Below, piece by piece: positions 8,912 to 15,391 of a stretch of 64,000 nucleotides of DNA. A program made the position numbers and the translations under genes. The number at the start of each line of letters is the position of its first letter. Position 1 is the first letter of the stretch. A model generated the notes under the pieces. That model did not search any database, was not told the DNA's origin, and saw only the letters and a list, made by a program, of their open reading frames with translations. Origin of the DNA: Bacteroidota bacterium (GTDB taxonomy: Bacteria; Bacteroidota; Bacteroidia; Chitinophagales; Chitinophagaceae); NCBI GenBank assembly GCA_023437225.1, contig JAEZGS010000023.1, forward strand, positions 1-64,000. Reading direction: 5' to 3'.

Positions 8912-10912
8912 ATGCTCATCAAACGAATAAAAGCAAGGAATTTTAAGACCTATCTGAATCTTGATTTAGATATAACCGTAGAACAAGAGAAGCCCATTAT
9001 TTTAATTGGCGGTGCCAATGGTGGTGGTAAAACCACCTTGTTTGAAGCCATCTATGGTGCCTTGTACGGATTGCAGGTGCACAATACACGCCAGTTTAAA
9101 GAGTTGTTGAACGCAGGTTCATTGGGACATGAAGAAGAGAAGATCATTTTGGAGTTGCATTTTACCGGCAAAGTGCTGAACGAAGAACAGCAGTATGTGC
9201 TCACCAGGACCTATATGCTCAATCCATCGGGAACGCCGGTAGAAGCTGTTAAGCTGAACATGAATGGGACAATTTTTTCCTACGGTACTGCAACACCACC
9301 TGCACAAAGAGCAGAACAGGAAGCGCAGGTAAATAAAATCATCAAAGCAAACCTCCCGCAGGAATTAAGCCGGTATTTTCTGTTTGATGCAATGGAGGCT
9401 GGCAACCTGTTAAAGGAAGACCAGCTAAACAGGGTTATTAGGGAGAATATCGAAAATGTGATGGGCTTCAATAAGTACATGCAAATGAGTAAAAGTGCGG
9501 AAACACTTTACCAGGCATATACAGCCCAACGTCTACAGGTAGAAAATGAAAAGCAGGAATACCTGCAACTGGTTGAGCAAAAGAAAAAATGGGAAGATTT
9601 GATTGAGACCTTGCAACTAAAATTACAGGACGCACTTCAATATTCAGTTGCCAATAAAGAGATTTATGACAACCTGAAAAGTGGGCTGAACCAGGAGTCA
9701 ACAATCAAGAATAAAATTCAACAAACAAAACAACAGATTGAGAATATCCAGAAGAAAGAAGGCATATTTCATGATACATTGGATGCCTTTGTGAAGGAAA
9801 TTGAATTGAATGTTTGCCTGCCCAAAATGATAGAGGCCATAAAGCCTGAAGTCAATTTAATACTAAAAATAAAAGGGGAGCAGGAACAGCAGCAAAACAG
9901 CAATGTTTCCCCCGAACAAATAGAAGCTATCAGTGGGACAATTCTCAATTACTTGAAAGAGAATGAGCTGGTAGTAAAGGAGATTACGACGGCTGAACTG
10001 GTCGACTATGTAATAGCGTTCACCAACAATAAACCAGAACAAGATCAATACGATTTTCTGGATTATTCAGAAGTAAAAGCACTAGAAGCTTTGCTCAATA
10101 CCAGAACCAGCAACAACTTCCCAGGGCTGAACCAACAGCAAATGGAACTCAATGTTTCACTGAACCAAATCCCTTTGCTGGAAACACAGATTGAAAACAT
10201 GAAGGCCCAATTAACCGGCCGTGATTATGCGCTGCTGAAAGCCTATGAAGACAACGAAGAGAACATCAAAAAAATTGAGATTAGTATTGCGGAGGCCAAA
10301 GGCGAAATAACAAAGATTGACAAAAGGCTTCACCAGTTTGATATACAGACCAGCCAAGAACCCGATCCGAAATATGAAGCACTGGGTAAACTAAAAGGCT
10401 TTTTTGAAGATGTTGCTAACCACCTATTGAAAACAAAAAAGCAACAAATTGAATTGAAGATGAAGCATGACCTTAACATCAATTTGGCAGCCTACCGGGA
10501 TGTCATTGAAAGGGTTGAGTTATCGGAGAGTTTAAAAGATTTGACATTCAAAATCTACCATAAAGCTGGAAACGAAATTTATCTAAACCAATTAAATACA
10601 GCTTCAAAGCAAGTTGTCGTTCAAGTGTTACTGAAATCATTGCACGAGTTTGGTGACTATGATCCCCCGGTAATGATTGATACCGTAATGGGTGTTTTGG
10701 ATGAGACAAGTAGAGCTACGGTACTGGAAAATTACTTCCCTGAGCTATCACAACAAACAATTCTGCTTAGCTCAGACAGTGAAATAAGGACCGGCAAAGA
10801 CCTTGAGAAGATTGTGCCCTTCATTTCAAAAACTTTTACACTTCAACGAGACCGGGAAAGACAGTTAACCGACGTGGTGCCTGGATATTTTGGAGTGCAC
10901 GTAAATGAATAA
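8912..10912 (+). CDS. DndD-like SMC/Rad50-type ATPase
   Basis: 666 aa. The N-terminal ABC head has Walker A GGANGGGKTT (residues 33-42) after MLIKRIKARNFKTY, typical of Rad50/SMC/RecF-like ATPases. SRYFLFDAMEAGNLL (about 150) resembles the FLFDGE segment of DndD. A long central region is coiled coil, with two heptad-rich arms around about 190-290 and 400-460. The C-terminal head has DPPVMIDTVMGVLDE (about 587-601) with Walker B/D-loop features and TILLSSDSE. DndD works in DNA phosphorothioation; here no DndA, DndC or DndE is present and the partner is a methyltransferase, so sulfur chemistry is unlikely. The ATPase probably senses or grips DNA for the neighbouring nucleases. Confidence 0.8.
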   Translation: MLIKRIKARNFKTYLNLDLDITVEQEKPIILIGGANGGGKTTLFEAIYGALYGLQVHNTRQFKELLNAGSLGHEEEKIILELHFTGKVLNEEQQYVLTRTYMLNPSGTPVEAVKLNMNGTIFSYGTATPPAQRAEQEAQVNKIIKANLPQELSRYFLFDAMEAGNLLKEDQLNRVIRENIENVMGFNKYMQMSKSAETLYQAYTAQRLQVENEKQEYLQLVEQKKKWEDLIETLQLKLQDALQYSVANKEIYDNLKSGLNQESTIKNKIQQTKQQIENIQKKEGIFHDTLDAFVKEIELNVCLPKMIEAIKPEVNLILKIKGEQEQQQNSNVSPEQIEAISGTILNYLKENELVVKEITTAELVDYVIAFTNNKPEQDQYDFLDYSEVKALEALLNTRTSNNFPGLNQQQMELNVSLNQIPLLETQIENMKAQLTGRDYALLKAYEDNEENIKKIEISIAEAKGEITKIDKRLHQFDIQTSQEPDPKYEALGKLKGFFEDVANHLLKTKKQQIELKMKHDLNINLAAYRDVIERVELSESLKDLTFKIYHKAGNEIYLNQLNTASKQVVVQVLLKSLHEFGDYDPPVMIDTVMGVLDETSRATVLENYFPELSQQTILLSSDSEIRTGKDLEKIVPFISKTFTLQRDRERQLTDVVPGYFGVHVNE

Positions 10913-10915
10913 ATT

Positions 10916-12511
10916 ATGAGTGTTATCAACCTACAGAATATTAGGCAGGCTGAAAGTTTAATGGATAGTTTGCATGATGTGCGTACAAAAATTGAGCAAA
11001 GAATAAATCTGGAAACGCATAGCGTAAATCAGAGGCCGGTCACATTAAATGGTAATAAAATCATGCGTATTTGCTTGTTGGCCGGTCTGGCCAGCAAAGA
11101 GCAGCGGGATTTGGCAGCAATAGAGCAAATCCAAATGTCAAAAACAAGCAATCGGATTTTCGAAACACTTTTTACGCTTCACAACCTTGGAACTGTTTAC
11201 TCCGCTTTATTGAAGCTTCGCTATCAGGGGTTAAATGTTGACTGGGAGAATGCTGCTCTAAAAAGTAAAATTATCAATGCTGAAATACTTAGAGGAAAAG
11301 ATGTTTTATTAAAAGATGAAGTGTTGGACGATTGGTTGTTAAATGTGGTGAGTTCCTCTCGTCCAGGTAAAGCTGGTTCAATTCCATTTTTGAATCTTAA
11401 TATAGGCTCTTATGCGGATGACATTCCGGCAACGTTGAATTTAAATGGCAGAAACATTCCAAATACACAAATTTTGGTCGCCGGAACTACGGGTTCGGGA
11501 AAGTCGAATCTGTTGGCTGTATTGCTGAATGAAATACGAACGCTCTCTATTGAGAGTGCTTATCCGGTAAATTTTCTTTTGTTCGACTATAAAGGGGAGT
11601 TTTCTGATCCGGCTAATAATGCTTGGTTGAACCTTTTTGAAGTAGATAGAAGTGCAATTTTTGACCCTATTCTTGCACCCCTTCCCTTTACACCATTTAA
11701 AGACTTTAGTGGGAAGGCGCAAAATGAGATCAATCTGTATTCAACAGAGCTGGCCAACGCACTTTGTGCTATAGATAGGGCCTCCATTAGTGCCAACATG
11801 AGCAACAGGTTATCAGAGGCAATCCTCAATGCCTATAAGAAAACACATAACCTACCGGTAACCTTTGACGGCATCATAAAAGAATACACCTCCCTCCAGC
11901 CAGATAAGGACAGGGACAAAGATGATAGTGTTAAATCAGTCCTGAAACAACTAATTAGAAACAATCTCTTTGCCAGCGAGGACAGAATTGATCTGATAAA
12001 GGGTAGCTATATAGTGAAAATGGATGCCTTTCCAAAAGATGGTCCTATTGCAAAGGCAATTGTTTATTTCATTGTATCGAAGCTGAATAGTATTTACGAA
12101 AGGCTCTCCAAGCAGTCAGTTGATGAGGACAGCGTTGAGCTCCGTCATTTTACCATTATCGACGAAGCGCATTATATGCTCGGTTTTGATAACAAGCCGC
12201 TTCGGGATCTAATTGCTGTAGGACGTAACAAAGGATTGAGCATAATCTTGGCTACCCAGAATATGGATAGTTACAAAAGCGAATACTTCGATTTCTATGC
12301 CAATGCGCAGTACCCACTCATCATGAAACAGCAATCGATTAACGATAGTGTAATCAGGGATTTGTTTGGTGTGTCAGGCAAAGAGTTTCAGGAAATAAAA
12401 GAAGCGATCGCCGGGTTGCAGAAAGGTGAATTGATTATAAAGAACCCAACGGCCATTGCTTTGGGAATGGGTAAAAAGTATAAAAAGATAAGAGTACGTC
12501 ATTTAATATAA
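10916..12511 (+). CDS. HerA/FtsK-like DNA-translocase ATPase (DUF87 type)
   Basis: 531 aa. Walker A VAGTTGSGKSNLL (about residues 188-200), a KGEF segment after strand 2 (FDYKGEFSDP), Walker B FTIIDEAHYML (about 414-424) and a HerA-type sensor ILATQNMDSY are all visible. HerA-like ATPases form hexameric rings that pump DNA and commonly drive partner nucleases (HerA-NurA, and DptH in Dnd restriction). It begins 3 bases after the SMC-like gene. The putative PD-(D/E)XK protein two genes later is an attractive nuclease partner. Function within the operon is inferred; the fold is clear. Confidence 0.82.
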   Translation: MSVINLQNIRQAESLMDSLHDVRTKIEQRINLETHSVNQRPVTLNGNKIMRICLLAGLASKEQRDLAAIEQIQMSKTSNRIFETLFTLHNLGTVYSALLKLRYQGLNVDWENAALKSKIINAEILRGKDVLLKDEVLDDWLLNVVSSSRPGKAGSIPFLNLNIGSYADDIPATLNLNGRNIPNTQILVAGTTGSGKSNLLAVLLNEIRTLSIESAYPVNFLLFDYKGEFSDPANNAWLNLFEVDRSAIFDPILAPLPFTPFKDFSGKAQNEINLYSTELANALCAIDRASISANMSNRLSEAILNAYKKTHNLPVTFDGIIKEYTSLQPDKDRDKDDSVKSVLKQLIRNNLFASEDRIDLIKGSYIVKMDAFPKDGPIAKAIVYFIVSKLNSIYERLSKQSVDEDSVELRHFTIIDEAHYMLGFDNKPLRDLIAVGRNKGLSIILATQNMDSYKSEYFDFYANAQYPLIMKQQSINDSVIRDLFGVSGKEFQEIKEAIAGLQKGELIIKNPTAIALGMGKKYKKIRVRHLI

Positions 12512-12518
12512 TCATTCT

Positions 12519-12980
12519 ATGACCCAAGGTACTGCAGCTACTTTTTTCGACGCAATCATCTCTTATTTACGAGAGAGCAATCTCCAATGGCTTATCAACC
12601 AGGTTCAAGAGGAAATCGAGAGAGGAAAGGTTGTGATAAAAGCTGTGAAGGATATCAATTTTAAAGAGGGTGAACAGCTCAAGGACGGCAGATTCAAAGG
12701 ATCAAAAGATGTTGTATCAACATCAGAGCCTTATACTGATACTGAAAGGTTGGAAATTTTGCTTAATGCGATTGAAGAATTATTGAACGTAAATGCAATA
12801 GAGAAAAGCATTTTCGAGAACTTGAAATCTGTTAATTCCCAGATTGAAGAAATAGTATTTCTTAATGAAGAAAATGGCAATTCTACTTACACAATCAGCC
12901 AGCGGAATATTCAACATGAAAATGACATTGTTGATTCATTACTGTCAGAAATTAGAGAAATGAGAAACAATATTAAATGA
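12519..12980 (+). CDS. Hypothetical helical protein of the restriction operon
   Basis: 153 aa, helical, acidic in the C-terminal half, without a domain I recognise. Segments such as LRESNLQWLINQVQEEIERG and the tail LLSEIREMRNNIK suggest a small helical bundle or coiled oligomer. It lies 7 bases after the HerA-like gene, and its stop overlaps the next start by 4 bases (ATGA), so it is translationally coupled to the putative nuclease. It might be a nuclease partner or inhibitor, but that is a guess from coupling alone. Confidence 0.6.
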   Translation: MTQGTAATFFDAIISYLRESNLQWLINQVQEEIERGKVVIKAVKDINFKEGEQLKDGRFKGSKDVVSTSEPYTDTERLEILLNAIEELLNVNAIEKSIFENLKSVNSQIEEIVFLNEENGNSTYTISQRNIQHENDIVDSLLSEIREMRNNIK

Positions 12981-13645
12981 GTCACAGAGATATATTACTG
13001 GAAATCCGAAGATTGATTGGCTCTCTGCCTTCTAATCTAACGTCTTCTGCATCGTTGGATAATATTTATGAAGTTTATTTATTTACACTTGTATTACGAG
13101 CAGCACAGGCTGAAGGTGCTACAATTCATTTGAGAGATCAAAATAATTTATCTCCAAGAAGATTGCATTTCAGAACCAGTCCCGGCTTCTTAAATTCAAA
13201 CATCCGAGACTATTCATTTGCAGAAATTTCATTTCCAAATAAGCCTTCATTGGAAGCGCATCTGAGTATCAGAGTATCAGGAAGATCAACAGTTCTACAC
13301 GAATGTGATGTCTGTGTATTATACCAAAGTGAGGCGGACCTTTGTAGGCAAAGCCAGGATCGTGTAGTGCCAAGATCTTCCAAAGTTGTGCTGAATATAG
13401 AAGCAAAGTATTATACTACTCCTCTCACATTAAGTCTAGGAAGGTCATTTATTGGCCTTGTTTCAGACTTAGGCTCAAGTAATTCTTTTTTTATTACAAA
13501 TACATCCTCTGATTCAATTGAGAAGTTATTATCTCATAAAGGTAAAGATTGGGAACATAACATAAAGCCAAGAAATGTCAACGAAACAAACAGATTGATT
13601 TACTCTGTGCAGTCAAAATTCAAAGACTTCAAGGCAAAAAATTAA
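12977..13645 (+). CDS. Putative PD-(D/E)XK nuclease, last gene of the restriction operon
   Basis: 222 aa. An acidic strand HECDVCVLYQ (about residues 109-118) is followed by VVLNIEAKYY (about 140-149), which fits the D-x(n)-ExK core of PD-(D/E)XK nucleases, with E149-A-K as the second half. An earlier helix EVYLFTLVLRAAQAEGA fits the conserved first helix. Downstream SRSFIGLVSDL and FITNTSS are consistent with the rest of the fold. Length and context (last in an operon with a HerA ATPase) agree with a DNA cleavage role. This is a motif-based call without a family hit; the exact numbering may be off by a few residues. It is translationally coupled to the gene before it. Confidence 0.55.
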   Translation: MSHRDILLEIRRLIGSLPSNLTSSASLDNIYEVYLFTLVLRAAQAEGATIHLRDQNNLSPRRLHFRTSPGFLNSNIRDYSFAEISFPNKPSLEAHLSIRVSGRSTVLHECDVCVLYQSEADLCRQSQDRVVPRSSKVVLNIEAKYYTTPLTLSLGRSFIGLVSDLGSSNSFFITNTSSDSIEKLLSHKGKDWEHNIKPRNVNETNRLIYSVQSKFKDFKAKN

Positions 13646-13700
13646 TTAAGAGTAGTACTGCTGGATTTGTTCCGCTAAAGTCTGGGAAGACGCTGGCAAG

Positions 13701-13934
13701 CTACAGAGCGTCAGTTGTTTTTGCTTTGACATACTTTGCAAGCTTAACAGCCTTAGATAACTCCGTGGCATAAGAAGCTCGAATGCTTGATTGTTCGATA
13801 ACTTCTTGAACGCTGAATTCTTTTATTTGATGATGATGGATGATTCCAAATAAATGAATCATTGTTACTTTTTCGCCAGCCGGAGCGTTGCTATACATAT
13901 CATGTAACTTAGTTGCTAACTGATTTAATGTCAT
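13701..13934 (-). CDS. Small HTH-like protein
   Basis: 77 aa. It resembles the short HTH-like family that begins MTLNQLATKLHDMY and contains PAGEKVTMIHLFGI followed by a helix-turn-helix-like section ASYATELSKAVKLAKYV. Members are often found beside restriction or mobile genes and are assumed to bind DNA. It is convergent with the putative nuclease gene (55 bases between stops). A short inverted repeat, GACGCT/AGCGTC around 13689-13712, overlaps its stop and could end transcription. It is transcribed in the same direction as the WYL regulator, which lies upstream of it on the other side of a 112-base gap. Its targets are unknown. Confidence 0.6.
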   Translation of the reverse strand: MTLNQLATKLHDMYSNAPAGEKVTMIHLFGIIHHHQIKEFSVQEVIEQSSIRASYATELSKAVKLAKYVKAKTTDAL

Positions 13935-14046
13935 GTGTATAATTTTTTTGTAAATATGAATTTAATAAGGATAAATTGATTATAGTAAATCCGTCTTAGT
14001 CGATACCCACCGGAAGCATGTTGATGAAAAAAGAAACGGGTGGAAG

Positions 14047-15057
14047 CTAATATTGTGCAGAAGCGGCCTGAAGCCGCTTTTTGACGTTAGTGGCTAAATG
14101 GGCTGGTCGAACCACCTTTACACTGTCGGCATACGAAAGGATCAGCCGTTCCAGTTCATAATTGATGATCAGTTCCAGCCTGACTGCCAGCGTATCTCCA
14201 TCGAGCCATTTAGATTTTTGTGAGCCGTGAATAGGTTTCGATTCCATGTAGTTGCCAGTCCTGCCATAAAAGTGCAGGAGAATCGTTTCTGGTAAGGCAT
14301 CTGCGGGCTTGGTCACGCCAATTACGTCATCAAAGTACTCCTGCCAGTTGATCCGGGTATTTTTATGATACGTGCCTTTACCTTCCTGGATAGCAACAAT
14401 CCGGTCAATTGCTAGGTTCCAGTCGTACTTTTCTTTTTCCGGATTGAAGCCAAAAAGAAACCAGCGGTTGTTGTATTGTTTTAAAAAATGGGGGTGAAGA
14501 ATCACGGTAAAAGGCGCTTCGTTTTCAAAAGGTTGGTAGCTGATGTGCAATACCTTCTTATAGAAAATAGCATTGTGAAGGGTACCAAGGTATTCCATTC
14601 CCTTCAGGTATTGGTTATTGTCGAATTCGATAATAGCGTCCCTATTCGTATCAGAAACCATACCCTGTTTTAATTTCGGTAACAGCTCATTAATCCACTC
14701 AAACTGCGGCATTCCTTTGAATTGCGACAGGATATCGACGACCGATTGAAGCTGTGCCACTTCAACCTCATTCAGCGGCATATTGTTGATGGAAAAAACC
14801 GGATCCGCATAGCGGTAATAAACCCGTTTGCCATCTCGAAGTTTCAGCAGATCAATGCTCCACCCTTGGGGACTTTCCATAAAGGCAATATCATCAAAGA
14901 TCTGCCTTCGACTTATGCCGTTTGTATTTGGGTCCATTTCCCCTAACACCTTGTTGCATTCTTCCATCAGCGTTTCAATAAAGTATTTCTTGGCCGGGTT
15001 GCGGAAGCAGCTATCAAGCACTTTATAGCGGATAAGGGCATTTTTATTGGTAGCCAT
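14047..15057 (-). CDS. WYL-domain transcriptional regulator
   Basis: 336 aa. The N-terminal part (about residues 1-65) is a winged-helix-like DNA-binding domain, with KYFIETLMEECNK and GISRRQIFDDIAFME. The C-terminal part has the WYL domain (KVLHISYQPF then FLKQYNNRWFLFGFN near 170-205) and a WCX tail with RLELIINYELERLILSY. WYL regulators bind nucleic-acid ligands or nucleotides and often control defence genes. The gene diverges from the retron-like operon, and a perfect inverted repeat lies 50 bases upstream of its start, so it may repress both itself and that operon. This regulatory link is an inference. Confidence 0.85.
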   Translation of the reverse strand: MATNKNALIRYKVLDSCFRNPAKKYFIETLMEECNKVLGEMDPNTNGISRRQIFDDIAFMESPQGWSIDLLKLRDGKRVYYRYADPVFSINNMPLNEVEVAQLQSVVDILSQFKGMPQFEWINELLPKLKQGMVSDTNRDAIIEFDNNQYLKGMEYLGTLHNAIFYKKVLHISYQPFENEAPFTVILHPHFLKQYNNRWFLFGFNPEKEKYDWNLAIDRIVAIQEGKGTYHKNTRINWQEYFDDVIGVTKPADALPETILLHFYGRTGNYMESKPIHGSQKSKWLDGDTLAVRLELIINYELERLILSYADSVKVVRPAHLATNVKKRLQAASAQY

Positions 15058-15106
15058 TCAGAACTTTTAAGGTGGATTGGAAAATACGGTTGAAATTAAT
15101 TATTAT

Positions 15107-15125
15107 TGTGCAGCTACACTGCACA
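15107..15125. promoter_or_regulatory. Operator-like inverted repeat between WYL gene and retron
   Basis: TGTGCAG, 5 bases, CTGCACA: perfect 7-bp arms. The site lies in the divergent region between the WYL regulator start and the retron RNA. A weak -7-like string (TAGTTTG, about 15136-15142) follows it and would place transcription start close to the a1 arm at 15151. Binding by the WYL protein is inferred only from position and symmetry. Confidence 0.4.
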
Positions 15126-15150
15126 GAAACAATTTTAGTTTGTGCATGTT

Positions 15151-15381
15151 CTTTGAAGGCCTGCTGCAACATATTGATTACTGCCAACTGGAAGCTCCGG
15201 CTTCAGATCGGTTGGTGTTCTCCGTCGTATCGGAGAATGAATGTTTCCTGGTTATTTTGGTTGTGCGGTATTGGAACCATGTTCTTTTACCAGTTGTTTC
15301 CTTGACTTATACCGGAAATATTATTTTTTATTATTGATACATGAATTCATAAACAAAGAATATCGCAGCAGGCTTCAAAAG
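15151..15381 (+). ncRNA. Candidate retron msr-msd non-coding RNA
   Basis: The 5' arm (a1, 15151-15167) and the 3' arm (a2, 15365-15381) are complementary. CCTGCTGC pairs with GCAGCAGG and TTTGAAG pairs with CTTCAAA, 15 bp with a single bulged G at 15159. Retron RNAs are bounded by just such a1/a2 arms, and a2 ends 10 bases before the reverse transcriptase ATG, the normal arrangement. Inside are a GAAGC/GCTTC hairpin with a TCCG loop (15191-15204), a 7-bp TTCTCCG/CGGAGAA hairpin (15218-15237), and a longer interrupted hairpin CTGGT...ACCAG (15248-15293) with an inner TGGTT/AACCA stem, a possible msd stem. The priming guanosine could not be assigned. Short reading frames here look non-coding. 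Confidence 0.7.
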
Positions 15382-15391
15382 CATCTACGTT

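Noticed and set aside
8912..12511. A DNA phosphorothioation (Dnd) locus
   Set aside because: Only DndD-like and HerA-like ATPases are present; the sulfur-transfer genes (dndA, dndC, dndE) are missing and a methyltransferase is present instead.
13689..13712. GACGCT/AGCGTC hairpin as a firm terminator
   Set aside because: Six-base arms with a 12-base loop, no T-tract, and overlap with the stop of the HTH-like gene make this weak.
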